64,000 nt of DNA from Parvularcula sp039822105. Lineage in GTDB: Bacteria > Pseudomonadota > Alphaproteobacteria > Caulobacterales > Parvularculaceae. The stretch lies in contig JBCBMW010000005.1 in NCBI GenBank assembly GCA_039822105.1, positions 62,001 to 126,000 of the forward strand, written 5' to 3'. This document shows positions 54,526 through 63,748 of the stretch, piece after piece. The position numbers and the translations under genes are program-made. The number at the start of each line of letters is the position of its first letter. Position 1 is the first letter of the stretch. Below the pieces are notes generated by a model, which saw only the letters and a program-made list of their open reading frames with translations, did no database searches and had not been told where the DNA came from.

Positions 54526-55619
54526 CTGTCGGCAGAGCTCTCTAAAACAGAGCGCCTGTCGATCGTGGCGGACCAATGGGCGCCTTCGGATCGAAGCTCG
54601 AGCCGCGCGTCCCCGCCGATGCGCTCAGCCGTGAGCGGTCCAAGAACAGCCGAGCCAAAACCCTGGCGGCGCTCCGACGATATCGGTGCGTCAGTCCCTC
54701 TGCGCTCGGACCATTCGATCGTGAGGTCGCCGCCATCGGTCCGCGACCAGACGACCGTGATCTCACCTTGATCATTGGACAACGCCCCGTGCTTTGTCGC
54801 GTTGGTCGCAAGTTCATGCACCGCCATGCTCAACGCTTCTGCGGCGTTGGCGTTCAAAGTCGCGGATGGACCCTGCAAAGAGATTCGCTGATCACCCGGA
54901 TCGACAAAAGGCGCAAGAAGGCGCTTCAGCAGCTCCTTAAGATCAGCGCCAGCTGACCCCTCCGCAAACAGCATGTCTTGCGCGGCGCCTAGGGCATCAA
55001 GGCGACCCATCAGCGTTTCGGATGCACTGCCCAGATCACTGGCCCCAGCGAGCGTTCGCAAGGTCACACCTTGAACCACAGTGATCACGTTCCGCATACG
55101 GTGGACGCTTTCCTTAAGCGCAGTCCGCTCCCGCTGGACATCTCGGCGCAATTCCAAAAGCGCCGTCACCTGCCGTGCGAGAGCCTCAAGGCTCAGCCGC
55201 TGGTCTTCGTTCAAACCTTGCGGGCGCGGGGCCTGGTCCATCACGCAGATCATACCGAGCGGCAGGCCTTCGCTGCCCATGATCGGTGCCCCCGCGTAAA
55301 AGCGCACAGGGGCATCGCCCGTGCGGAACAAATCGTCCGTAAACCTTTTATCATTCGACGTATCGGGAACAATCAATAGGTCGCGCTCGAGGATGGCCTG
55401 CGCCCGAGAGCTCTCGAGCCCATGGAAGCCGTACTGGGATTTGAACCACTGCCGGTCGCGATCCACGAAGCTGATCGCTGCCATGGTTACGCCGCAAAGC
55501 CGCGCGGCTAGGGCCGCGAGGTCGTCGAACACGGCCTCAGGACCAGTCTCCAAATCGCCATAGCTCCGAAGCGCATTGAGCCGCGCGCTTTCTGCATCAT
55601 GGGCCGGGGTGTTGGGCAT
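54522..55619 (-). CDS. GAF-domain sensor histidine kinase, HWE type
   Basis: About 365 residues. A GAF domain (about 28-160; FDDLAALAARLCGVTMAAISFVDRDRQWFKS and FYAGAPIMGSEGLPLGMICVMD) is followed by an HWE-type dimerisation helix with the phospho-accepting His in KESVHRMRNVITVVQGV, and a short ATPase domain with MAVHELATNATKHGAL and GFGSAVLGPLTAERIGG. No membrane helix, so it senses a cytoplasmic signal. No response regulator is adjacent. The ATG at 55619 and a GTG six bases earlier are both possible. It overlaps the SnoaL-like gene by 4 bases. Confidence 0.88.
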   Translation of the reverse strand: MPNTPAHDAESARLNALRSYGDLETGPEAVFDDLAALAARLCGVTMAAISFVDRDRQWFKSQYGFHGLESSRAQAILERDLLIVPDTSNDKRFTDDLFRTGDAPVRFYAGAPIMGSEGLPLGMICVMDQAPRPQGLNEDQRLSLEALARQVTALLELRRDVQRERTALKESVHRMRNVITVVQGVTLRTLAGASDLGSASETLMGRLDALGAAQDMLFAEGSAGADLKELLKRLLAPFVDPGDQRISLQGPSATLNANAAEALSMAVHELATNATKHGALSNDQGEITVVWSRTDGGDLTIEWSERRGTDAPISSERRQGFGSAVLGPLTAERIGGDARLELRSEGAHWSATIDRRSVLESSADS

Positions 55620-55724
55620 GGACACCGTCTACCGGCCCGTCCAATCCTGGCGCAAGAACTGCGAGCGCTCCCGCGTCCACAAGGCCGCTTGCACGAGAAG
55701 CGGCATCGGAGCAGTTCTTCTGTT

Positions 55725-57704
55725 ATGGATTACTCCCTTTGGGGCACTGCTCTTTTGGCGATCGCCATGGTGTCGGCCGGCGTGCAAGCTGCGGCCGGGC
55801 TCCTGCCTGGTGGCGGCTCGCGGCACATCGCGATTGCCAGTGCCGCCTCGACCGCCCTCGTCTTCGCCCTGGTGACAGCCTTCGGTCTTTTAATGACGGC
55901 CTATGCGACCACCGACCTGTCGCTGCTGAATGTCTTCACGAACAGTCATTCCCTCAAGCCGCTGCCCTATAAGATCAGCGGCACCTGGGGGAACCACGAG
56001 GGCAGCCTTCTTCTTTGGTTGATGATCCTTGCCGGCTTCGGCGCAGCCATGGCGATGTCGAGCCGAGGACCCGTGGAGACGCGGCGCCTGGCTCTAGGGG
56101 TGCAGGGTCTTCTCTCCTTCGCTTTTGTTGCCTTCACGCTTCTGACGTCGAGCCCGTTTGAGCCCTATCCTGCCAATTGGCCGACGCCGTTTGACGGACA
56201 AGGTTTGAACCCTCTCCTCCAGGACCCAGGTCTCGCGATCCATCCGCCTACGCTTTATGTTGGCTATGTCGGGCTGTCGGCGGTCTTCAGTTTCACGATC
56301 GCCGCGCTGATCCAAGGGCGGCTCGACAGCGAATGGGCCAAGACGGTGCGGCCGTTTTTGCTGGTCGCATGGTCCGCCCTCACCCTCGGGATCGGGCTTG
56401 GCGCCTTCTGGGCTTACTATGAGCTCGGTTGGGGCGGGTTTTGGTTCTGGGACCCGGTAGAGAATGCCTCGCTCATGCCGTGGCTTGCCGGCACCGCGCT
56501 TCTTCATTGCGTGATGGTGGTCGAGCGGCGGGACGCTTTGAAGCCTTGGTGCGCGGCCCTTGCCGTCCTTGCCTTTGGCGCTTCCTTGTTGGGGACGTTT
56601 TTGGTCCGTTCAGGGATCGTCACATCGGTCCACGCCTTTGCCAATGACCCCGAGCGGGGGCTTTTCCTGCTGATGCTTGCCGTGCTCTTCACCGGCGGCG
56701 GGTTCGTGCTGTTCGCATGGCGCGGCGCGGCTCTCACCAAAGACCAAGCCTTTGAACCGTTGAGCCGTGAAGGCGCTTTGGTGATCAACAACCTCCTGCT
56801 CTCAGTTCTTCTGTTTACGGTCTTTCTTGGAACCTTTTGGCCGACAGTGGTCGAAGTCTCGACCGGCAGCCGCATCACCGTGGGCCCTCCCTACTACAAT
56901 GTGATGGCCGGACCTTTGGCCGTGCTGCTGGCGGGCACGCTGGCCTTTGGACTCCTTGTGCCTTGGCGGACGAAAGGAAGCGGCCAGTGGCAGCGCCCCA
57001 TGATGATGATCTTAGGCAGCAGCGTGGTGCTCACCGTCGTTCTGCTCGCGCTGACCGGCGGCACGGCCCTCGCCGCTATGGGCTTGGTCGCAAGCCTGAT
57101 GATCCTCGGCGGCGTGGCCGCGGATCTGATGCGCAAAGCGGGACTACCGGGCGGATCAGCGAGCAGTGCTATGAGGCGTCTTGGCGGTCTTTCCGCCCGC
57201 CAATGGGGTTCAACCGTCGCCCATGGCGGGGTCGCCCTCATGCTGCTGGGCATCACCGTCAGCACGACCTTCCAGCAAGAGATCCGTGCACCTCTCAAAC
57301 CCGGTGAAAGCATCACCCTGGGATCACTCGAGTTCGCCTATGAAGGCCGTGTCGGCCAAGCGGGCGCCAACTTCATCGCAGAGGTGGATCGGTTCACGGT
57401 CCGCAAGGGGGAGCGGACCATTGCGCGGCTGTCGCCCTCTCGCCGATACTATCCGGCAGCTGACCAAGCGACGACGGAAGTGGCGATCAAGCGGATCGGT
57501 CTCGGGAACCTCTACCTCGCATCCGGCGCGACCCAGGACGGCGGCGACGCCCGCATCGTCCGCATCTATCGGCACCCATTGATCCATCTTCTCTGGGCAG
57601 GCGCGGTCCTCATTGCGCTGGGCGGTCTTATCGCTGCCAAACCTGCCGCCAAAAAGGTCGCCTCGCGCCGAGCTGAGGCCCAGCCCGCTGAGGCCGCCTC
57701 GTGA
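55725..57704 (+). CDS. ccmF: Cytochrome c maturation heme lyase CcmF
   Basis: Membrane subunit of the system I heme lyase that attaches heme to apocytochrome c. It has about 659 residues with some 15 helices. The WWD heme-handling loop is intact (YYELGWGGFWFWDPVENASLMPWL), as are KISGTWGNHEGSLLLW and SVHAFANDPERGLFLL. The ATG at 55725 matches the family start; the frame to 55599 runs through the opposite kinase gene. It overlaps ccmH by 4 bases. Confidence 0.95.
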   Translation: MDYSLWGTALLAIAMVSAGVQAAAGLLPGGGSRHIAIASAASTALVFALVTAFGLLMTAYATTDLSLLNVFTNSHSLKPLPYKISGTWGNHEGSLLLWLMILAGFGAAMAMSSRGPVETRRLALGVQGLLSFAFVAFTLLTSSPFEPYPANWPTPFDGQGLNPLLQDPGLAIHPPTLYVGYVGLSAVFSFTIAALIQGRLDSEWAKTVRPFLLVAWSALTLGIGLGAFWAYYELGWGGFWFWDPVENASLMPWLAGTALLHCVMVVERRDALKPWCAALAVLAFGASLLGTFLVRSGIVTSVHAFANDPERGLFLLMLAVLFTGGGFVLFAWRGAALTKDQAFEPLSREGALVINNLLLSVLLFTVFLGTFWPTVVEVSTGSRITVGPPYYNVMAGPLAVLLAGTLAFGLLVPWRTKGSGQWQRPMMMILGSSVVLTVVLLALTGGTALAAMGLVASLMILGGVAADLMRKAGLPGGSASSAMRRLGGLSARQWGSTVAHGGVALMLLGITVSTTFQQEIRAPLKPGESITLGSLEFAYEGRVGQAGANFIAEVDRFTVRKGERTIARLSPSRRYYPAADQATTEVAIKRIGLGNLYLASGATQDGGDARIVRIYRHPLIHLLWAGAVLIALGGLIAAKPAAKKVASRRAEAQPAEAAS

Positions 57705-58051
57705 TCGCGGCCATGGCGCTGGCGCTCCTTCTTCAGACCGCTGAGGTCGACGAAGCCAGGGCAGAAAGGCTCGACGCCCAACTCCGCTGCGTTGTCTGCC
57801 AAAACCAGTCGATCGCCGACAGCGACGCGGAGCTCGCCAACGTGATGCGCGAGCTCGTTCGCGAGCGTATGGCGGCTGGCGACAGCGATGACGAGGTGCT
57901 CGCCTATGTCACGGACCGGTACGGCGAGTACGTTCTCCTGAACCCCTCCCGCTCGGCCAAGAACATGATCCTTTGGATAGGACCGGCCGCGGCCCTCGTC
58001 TTTGGTGGCGCTTTGGCCTTCTCGGTGTTCCGAACCAGCGCTAAGTCCTGA
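57701..58051 (+). CDS. ccmH: Cytochrome c maturation protein CcmH
   Basis: A 116-residue periplasmic thiol reductant for apocytochrome c. The redox motif is L-R-C30-V-V-C33-QNQSIADSDAELA, with a signal helix before it and a C-terminal membrane anchor (ILWIGPAAALVFGGALAF). The GTG start overlaps the ccmF stop (GTGA). ccmG (DsbE), ccmI and ccmE are not next to it. Confidence 0.93.
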   Translation: MIAAMALALLLQTAEVDEARAERLDAQLRCVVCQNQSIADSDAELANVMRELVRERMAAGDSDDEVLAYVTDRYGEYVLLNPSRSAKNMILWIGPAAALVFGGALAFSVFRTSAKS

Positions 58052-58053
58052 GA

Positions 58054-58671
58054 ATGAGATCCTTTCCCGTCTTCCTTCGGTGGGCCCTGGTATCAGGGGC
58101 TGCAGCTGGCGCTTTGCTGGTCGGCGGGTTTTTTGTCTTCTGCGCCACGATCCCCCGCGCCCATGACGGCACCCACGCCCAAGCTGCTGAAGCTGTTGCT
58201 GATTTTCCAGTCGACAAAACAGCGATCGTGATCCTGACCGGCGAAAAGGGCGGCCGCATTCAAGAGGGCCTCAGCCTCGGCGCGACAGGCATCGCCGACC
58301 GCATTTTGATCTCCGGGGTGCATCCTGAGACGACCAAAGCCGATCTGGAGGCCATGGGCTCTTGGGCTATGCTCGATTGCTGTGTGGATCTGGGGCCTTG
58401 GGCCCGCTCAACCCGCGATAACGCGATCGAGGCCCGCGACTGGCTCGGCGAGCATGACTACAAGGCGGCGTTGCTTGTCACCTCCGACTTCCACTTGCCG
58501 CGGGCCAAAGAGGAGCTGCGCCGGGTCGTCCCCGATGTGGAGATCATCGGCGTGCCGGTGGCCTCGGAGCTGGCGCCGGAACAGGGCTGGATGTCCCGCG
58601 TTGTATCCTGGCGGGTCTTGGGCAAGGAGTACCTGAAATTCCTCGTCGTCCGCCTGCGCCTACCAATCTAG
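58054..58671 (+). CDS. YdcF/SanA family (DUF218) protein
   Basis: A 205-residue membrane-anchored protein. One N-terminal helix (WALVSGAAAGALLVGGFFVFC) is followed by the DUF218 domain (about 55-190): IVILTGEKGGRIQEGLSLGATG, ILISGVHP, STRDNAIEARDWLGEHDYKAALLVTSDFHLPRAKEELRR. The family is linked to envelope and peptidoglycan-precursor functions, without a settled reaction. It starts 2 bases after ccmH. Confidence 0.85.
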   Translation: MRSFPVFLRWALVSGAAAGALLVGGFFVFCATIPRAHDGTHAQAAEAVADFPVDKTAIVILTGEKGGRIQEGLSLGATGIADRILISGVHPETTKADLEAMGSWAMLDCCVDLGPWARSTRDNAIEARDWLGEHDYKAALLVTSDFHLPRAKEELRRVVPDVEIIGVPVASELAPEQGWMSRVVSWRVLGKEYLKFLVVRLRLPI

Positions 58672-58675
58672 CCCC

Positions 58676-59368
58676 ATGACCAAATTGCGATCGATCCTGT
58701 TTGTGGCTTCGATGATGCTCAGTGCCTTGATCATTGGCATTGTCGCGTTGCCAGCCCTCTTGCGGCGCGACTGGTCGCTGGCGATTTCCAAGTTTTGGTG
58801 CCGGACGTGCCTTGTGTCGCTGAAGATGCTCTGCGGGATCGACGACCAGGTCCACGGGAGCGAGCATCTGCCCCAAGGGGCAGCCATCATCGCCGCCAAA
58901 CACCAGTCGATGTGGGAGACCTTGCGCCTCACAACCCTGCTGCCGCAGCCGAGCTTTGTGCTCAAAAAGGAGCTGAAGCACTGGCCGATCTTCTCCTGGT
59001 TCGCGCGGCGCAACGGCTTCATCTTTATCGATCGCGAGGCGGGCGCCTCAGCCCTCCGTGATATGACAAATGCAGCCAAGGCGATGGCAGCTGAGGGTGC
59101 ACAGATCATCATCTTCCCTGAAGGCACCCGCGTGCAGCCAGACCATGACGCTGAGTTTCAGCCCGGCGTTGCGGCGCTCGCAAAAGCCCTCAAAGTGCCC
59201 ACGGTCCCTATCACCCACGACAGCGGCAAGTACTGGATCCAGCCGGGCCCGGAGAAAAGACCGGGCACGGTGGAAATGACGGTGCTGCCCGCCCTGCCCG
59301 CACCGCGGGACCGCAAAACCTATCTCGCTGATCTCCAGGCCGCCATCAATGGCGCGCCTGTTGCCTAA
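58676..59368 (+). CDS. plsC: 1-acyl-sn-glycerol-3-phosphate acyltransferase
   Basis: Adds the second acyl chain in phosphatidic acid synthesis. It has 230 residues with an N-terminal membrane helix. The acyltransferase motif is A-K-H76-Q-S-M-W-E81, so the usual HX4D has Glu in place of Asp. IIFPEGTRVQPD is intact, as is VPTVPITHDSGKYW. It starts 4 bases after the YdcF-like gene and precedes the DUF2125 gene. Confidence 0.92.
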   Translation: MTKLRSILFVASMMLSALIIGIVALPALLRRDWSLAISKFWCRTCLVSLKMLCGIDDQVHGSEHLPQGAAIIAAKHQSMWETLRLTTLLPQPSFVLKKELKHWPIFSWFARRNGFIFIDREAGASALRDMTNAAKAMAAEGAQIIIFPEGTRVQPDHDAEFQPGVAALAKALKVPTVPITHDSGKYWIQPGPEKRPGTVEMTVLPALPAPRDRKTYLADLQAAINGAPVA

Positions 59369-59378
59369 GGAAGACGCT

Positions 59379-60299
59379 ATGGATGCCCTTCGATCCCGGC
59401 TTGGTCTCGTTATTCCCTTCGCCCTCTTTGCGGTCTTCACCATCGTCTACGGGATCATCTGGAACCAAGGCGCCAGCGCAGTCCGCCGAGGCATCGAACG
59501 AGCTGTTGTGGCTGAAGCCGCGGCAGGGCGTGAGCTGACGATTGGTGAGACCAAGGTGATGGGTTTCCCCTTCAGCCTTCGCGGGCGACTATCAGACGTC
59601 GTTTACGAGCGCCCAGGGCTTGGCGCTTTTGAAGCCGAGGAGGTGATGCTCGTTACGCTGCCGCTGAACCCCAGCCGTGTGATCTTCACACCCCGCGGCG
59701 CGCAGACCCTGACCCTCGGCAAGGAGCGCTATGCTCTTGAGGCGGAGGACCTCCGGGTCAGTGTGGAAGAGGGTTTCGTTGCGCTGGAGACCCACAGCGT
59801 CACCTTGACAGGTGAGGACAGCACGATGCGGATCACGACCCTCATCGGCAATGCGCAAGACCTTGAGAACGGCACCACCCTTGCTCTTGGCGTGCGCGGC
59901 TTTCTGCGTGATGGTGAGGCGCCGATGGACGTAGCCATCTTGGATCTGGCAGCTTCCGTCAGCGACAGCACACTGACGATCGCTGAGTTGGGGTTCTATG
60001 TCGGTGAGAATGACGGCCAGCCAGCAAGCCAGGTGACGGGTAACGGTGAGCTGGCTTTTGACGAGACGGGCCGCGCAAATGGAAAGCTTGATGTCACCGT
60101 CCTTAACCAAGACCCGCTGATCGGTGTGCTCGCCAGCACCGGCGCCATCGGGAACGAGGCGGCTGTTGGCGCCCAACTGGTCCTTGGGCTGATGACAGAC
60201 AACGGCAAAGAGCCTGTCGACCTGCCTTTCACCGTGAAGGATGGCAAAATGAAACTGGGCCCCGTCGGCGTTGGCCGCCTGCCCGCCTTGCCGCGCTAG
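59379..60299 (+). CDS. DUF2125 family protein
   Basis: A 306-residue protein with one N-terminal membrane helix (LGLVIPFALFAVFTIVYGIIW), otherwise periplasmic and rich in strands. VMGFPFSLRGRLSDVVYERPG and the C-terminal VDLPFTVKDGKMKLGPVGVGRLP are DUF2125 signatures, a family related in layout to AsmA-like lipid-transfer proteins. The function is unknown. The ATG at 59379 has AAGGA 7 bases upstream; an ATG at 59349 lies inside plsC. The stop overlaps hisC by 4 bases. Confidence 0.85.
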   Translation: MDALRSRLGLVIPFALFAVFTIVYGIIWNQGASAVRRGIERAVVAEAAAGRELTIGETKVMGFPFSLRGRLSDVVYERPGLGAFEAEEVMLVTLPLNPSRVIFTPRGAQTLTLGKERYALEAEDLRVSVEEGFVALETHSVTLTGEDSTMRITTLIGNAQDLENGTTLALGVRGFLRDGEAPMDVAILDLAASVSDSTLTIAELGFYVGENDGQPASQVTGNGELAFDETGRANGKLDVTVLNQDPLIGVLASTGAIGNEAAVGAQLVLGLMTDNGKEPVDLPFTVKDGKMKLGPVGVGRLPALPR

Positions 60300-61390
60300 G
60301 CCGCAAACGCGATCGCAGCCTTCAAGAACGCGTCGTTCGACTCCCGGTCACCGACCGAGACCCGCACCATCGTCGGCAGGTTGGAGCTCCCAAGACCACG
60401 GATCAGAACCTGATGGTCCTCACAGTGCTGAAGAAACGCTTTCGCGAGGTCCGCAGAACCGAGATCAATCAGCACAAAGTTCGCCGCCGTTTCTCGCACG
60501 TGGAGCCCCGCGCCGCGGAGAGCTTGAGTGAGCCGCGCCATCTCATCGGCGTTGTGCGTCCGGTTCTTGGCGACGAAGTCTTGATCATGAAGCGCAGCTG
60601 TCGCCGCAGCTATCCCAGGAGCGGACACGTTGAACGGCCCTCGGACGCGGTTGAGGATCCCGATCACCGAAGGCGGTGCGTACGCCCAACCCACGCGCAG
60701 ACCGCCGAGGCCATAGATCTTCGAAAACGTCCTTGTCATGACGACATTGTCTGCCCCCGAGGCCGTAGCGTCACGCACAAACCCTTGACCTGGGTCATAG
60801 TCGTCGCCGGCGAGATATTCAGCATAAGCGCCATCGAGGACGAGCATCACTCGGTCCGGCAACTCATCGCGCAGACGCTGCACCTCTTCCCGCGGCAAAA
60901 GCGTGCCAGTCGGGTTGTTGGGGTTCGCAAGGAACAAAAGGCGCGTCTTTTCCGTCACGGCGGCGAGCAGCGCATCGACGTCAGCGACGAGGTCGGTCTC
61001 CTCCGCCTGCACCGGAACGCACCCCTCGGCCATGGCCGCAATGGGGTAGTAGCTAAAGCCGTGGCGGGTCATCAGAACCTCGTCACCCGGGCTTGAATAG
61101 CAGCGGATCATCAGGCTGATGAGCTCGTCCGAACCAGCGCCGATGATCAATTGCTCCGCTGACAGATCATAAATCTCAGCGATCTTCTCGCGCAGCAACG
61201 CAGCATCGGCGTCAGGGTAGCGATGAAGCGCGCCCGCCGCGTCTTTCAGCGCCTCAATCGCCGACGGCGCTGGCCCCAGTGCGCTCTCGTTCGACGAGAG
61301 CTTATGGACAACAGCTGCCCCCGCTTTCGCTTTGCCGGGGACATAAGGAGAGATCGATTGGATGCCGGGACGCGGCTCTGGCCTTTGCAT
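60296..61390 (-). CDS. hisC: Histidinol-phosphate aminotransferase
   Basis: PLP enzyme of histidine synthesis (and often of aromatic amino acids in alphaproteobacteria). It has 364 residues: KLSSNESALGPAPSAIEAL start, IIGAGSDELISLMIR, FLANPNNPTGTLL, VLDGAYAEYL and the PLP lysine K224 in TRTFSKIYGLGGLRVGW. The ATG at 61390 has GAGGAGG close upstream. Confidence 0.93.
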   Translation of the reverse strand: MQRPEPRPGIQSISPYVPGKAKAGAAVVHKLSSNESALGPAPSAIEALKDAAGALHRYPDADAALLREKIAEIYDLSAEQLIIGAGSDELISLMIRCYSSPGDEVLMTRHGFSYYPIAAMAEGCVPVQAEETDLVADVDALLAAVTEKTRLLFLANPNNPTGTLLPREEVQRLRDELPDRVMLVLDGAYAEYLAGDDYDPGQGFVRDATASGADNVVMTRTFSKIYGLGGLRVGWAYAPPSVIGILNRVRGPFNVSAPGIAAATAALHDQDFVAKNRTHNADEMARLTQALRGAGLHVRETAANFVLIDLGSADLAKAFLQHCEDHQVLIRGLGSSNLPTMVRVSVGDRESNDAFLKAAIAFAA

Positions 61391-61435
61391 CCGCCTCCTC
61401 TGCCGCACAGCGGCGCATATGCCCAGAGTTTTCGG

Positions 61436-62083
61436 CTATCTGGCCCAATAAGCCACAATCTGGTCGATCCCAAAAAACGTGGCGTAGACTCCCACCAGAG
61501 CCACCACCAAGAATAGTGGTGCGGACAGCAGAGTTCTCATCTCGCTGGACGGTTTCCAGCCCTGCTCGAAGTGCCGAAGCTCGTGGAAAAACAGCAGCCC
61601 GTACAAAGAGACGAAAGCGAACGGCAGCATCAGTACAAAGACAGCGGCCATCGCCTGCAATTGCTCGAGCGAAGCTCGCGATCCAATGTTCGCAAAGACA
61701 TAGATCCACAACATCGACACCGCCGGAACCATTGTGACCGCTATTGCCGACCGGATTGGCAGCGCTGCCATTAGTCGGCGGGTCTTCATCAGGAAGAAGG
61801 AAGCGAAGAGGCCGCCAACGACCCAGATGTCCGACAGGATCTCAGCGCCAATTGCTGAGATGTTGAGAGCCAACTGGAACAAGTCCGCCAACGGAGCGGT
61901 TATCTGTCGATAGCTGTCCAGGACCCCCAAAAAGACAGGCCCAACATAGACATCACGCAAGCCAACGATGCTCGCGAAAAGAGACCACTGGCTCAGTCCC
62001 GTGGCGAAAAAGCGGCCAACGCTGAAGGCGCTACGAAAGAATCCGAAGACGCGCGAAAGCGCGGCGATCACAGCACTCAGCAT
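61436..62083 (-). CDS. Membrane protein of unknown function
   Basis: A 215-residue protein with about five membrane segments (for example IGAEILSDIWVVGGLFASFFL, VTMVPAVSMLWIYVFANIG, AAVFVLMLPFAFVSLYGLLFF and LLSAPLFLVVALVGVYATFFG). One charged loop has HELRHFEQGWKPSSEM. I do not recognise the family. It lies between hisC and a methyltransferase gene on the same strand. Confidence 0.7.
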   Translation of the reverse strand: MLSAVIAALSRVFGFFRSAFSVGRFFATGLSQWSLFASIVGLRDVYVGPVFLGVLDSYRQITAPLADLFQLALNISAIGAEILSDIWVVGGLFASFFLMKTRRLMAALPIRSAIAVTMVPAVSMLWIYVFANIGSRASLEQLQAMAAVFVLMLPFAFVSLYGLLFFHELRHFEQGWKPSSEMRTLLSAPLFLVVALVGVYATFFGIDQIVAYWAR

Positions 62084-62141
62084 TGGACATCAACGATACT
62101 GGCTCTCGCGATCGAGGTTAGCACGACGCCGTGTCGTCGGG

Positions 62142-62891
62142 CTACGACCGGTGCACCTTGCGGCCATCACGCTCAGCGGCGAGCCCTGCGGGACGACGCG
62201 CTGGCGCGAGGAAAGGCCGGAGCACCTCGGCTTTGCTGCCTTGAACCGGCGCTGCCATCGATCGCCGCGCCTCGAGCAAGAGAGCGCCAGCGACATTGGG
62301 AAGCGGCATACCCAAAGGCTCAAGGCGCGAGGCTGTCCGCTCCCAAAGCGGCGCCACACGCGCCAGCCGCGGCACGGGCGGGAAGTAAAGCGCCGATGCC
62401 TGCGCCGTGGGCGCAAAAAGCGAGCGGCCCAGAAGATTGATCAGCTGCCGCCGGGAGTAGGCTCGGCCCGCCGCAAAGACTGAGTTCTCAACCAAGGTCC
62501 AAAAGCCGTGGCGATTGGCAGCCACCACAATCACCCGGCCGTCATCGGCCAAGACGCGCCAAGCCTCCCTCAGGGTGCGCTTGGGATCAGGCGCCTCTTC
62601 GAGACCATGCAAGATCAGAAGCCGATCGACGGAGGCCTCGCGCAAAGGCCAGCGATCCTCATCGACCAGCACCTCGCGGCAGGACCCCAAAGGACCAGCG
62701 CCCGCCGGCACCATCGAAACGCTGCGCTCGACATCAGGAAAAGCATCCAAGATCGGCGCGGTGAAGCCAAAACCCGCGAGGCGGAGGCCTTTGGCAGGTC
62801 CCCACGCGTCACGCAGCTTTGCGGTCAGCAGGTCCATCGCCACCTGGCCAAGGCGGGAGCCATAAAAGGCGTTCAGTTCCTCACTGCTCAT
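62142..62891 (-). CDS. Class I SAM-dependent methyltransferase
   Basis: About 249 residues. It starts MSSEELNAFYGSRLGQVAM, a pattern typical of an alphaproteobacterial methyltransferase group found beside gloB. The SAM-binding strand is LRLAGFGFTAPILDAF, with LGSCREVLVDEDRWPLREASVDRLLILHGLEEAPDPKRTLREAWRVL in place of motifs II-III. The glycine-rich motif I is weak, so the activity is uncertain. It is divergent from gloB. Confidence 0.8.
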   Translation of the reverse strand: MSSEELNAFYGSRLGQVAMDLLTAKLRDAWGPAKGLRLAGFGFTAPILDAFPDVERSVSMVPAGAGPLGSCREVLVDEDRWPLREASVDRLLILHGLEEAPDPKRTLREAWRVLADDGRVIVVAANRHGFWTLVENSVFAAGRAYSRRQLINLLGRSLFAPTAQASALYFPPVPRLARVAPLWERTASRLEPLGMPLPNVAGALLLEARRSMAAPVQGSKAEVLRPFLAPARRPAGLAAERDGRKVHRS

Positions 62892-62968
62892 CCGCACGCT
62901 GGGTTCTTATCCTTATCGCGGCTCTCGTTTCGCGCTATGGCTTTCCATGTAGGGAAAGGAAGCGCCCG

Positions 62969-63748
62969 ATGCATCACCGCGGACCACTCACGGTTCATCA
63001 GTTTCCGTGCCTGTCGGACAATTATGGCTTTCTTGTGCGCGATGAAGCGACAGGGGCAGTGGCCACAATCGACACGCCCGACGCGGACGTCATCATCAAA
63101 GAGGCGGAGAGCCTGGGCTGGCGCGTGGACCTTGTCCTCAACACCCACTGGCATCCTGACCATGCGGGCGGGAACCGGGCGGTCGCGGACCATTTCGGCG
63201 CGGAGATCATCGCACCGGTGGCTGAGGGCAACAAAATACCTGAGAAAGATCGTCAGGTCGACGACGGCGCGACTGTGATGCTTGGGGAAACGGCGTTCGA
63301 TGTCGTCGCCGTGCCCGGTCACACGCTCGGACATATCGCTTACCTGGTGCGGCCCGCGAAAACGGCCTTTGTCGGCGATACGCTTTTCTCGCTTGGTTGC
63401 GGGCGGCTGTTCGAAGGCACGCCGGAGCAGATGTGGACGTCGCTCTTAAAGCTGCGTGCCCTGCCCGATGACACGATGATCTTTTGTGCCCACGAATACA
63501 CAGCCGCGAACGCGGCCTTCGCCATCACGATCGAGCCAGACAACGAAGCGCTCGCCGCGCGGGTCGATGAGATCAGCAAATTGCGGCTGATCGAGCAGCC
63601 CACCGTGCCCGTTCTTCTGGGGGCGGAGAAAGCGACCAACCCCTTCCTCCGCGCCGATGTGCCTGACGTCAAAGCAGCGCTTTCGATGACTGATGCGCCA
63701 GACCACGAGGTGTTTGGAGAAATCCGTTCTCGGAAGGATAACTTCTGA
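62969..63748 (+). CDS. gloB: Hydroxyacylglutathione hydrolase (glyoxalase II)
   Basis: Hydrolyses S-lactoylglutathione, the second step of methylglyoxal detoxification. It has 259 residues: the metallo-beta-lactamase motif H60-W-H62-P-D64-H65 with AGGN, VPGHTLGHIAYLV, FVGDTLFSLGCGRLFEG and FCAHEYTAANAAFA. The ATG at 62969 has AAGGA 8 bases upstream; the frame to 62819 overlaps the opposite methyltransferase. Confidence 0.94.
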   Translation: MHHRGPLTVHQFPCLSDNYGFLVRDEATGAVATIDTPDADVIIKEAESLGWRVDLVLNTHWHPDHAGGNRAVADHFGAEIIAPVAEGNKIPEKDRQVDDGATVMLGETAFDVVAVPGHTLGHIAYLVRPAKTAFVGDTLFSLGCGRLFEGTPEQMWTSLLKLRALPDDTMIFCAHEYTAANAAFAITIEPDNEALAARVDEISKLRLIEQPTVPVLLGAEKATNPFLRADVPDVKAALSMTDAPDHEVFGEIRSRKDNF

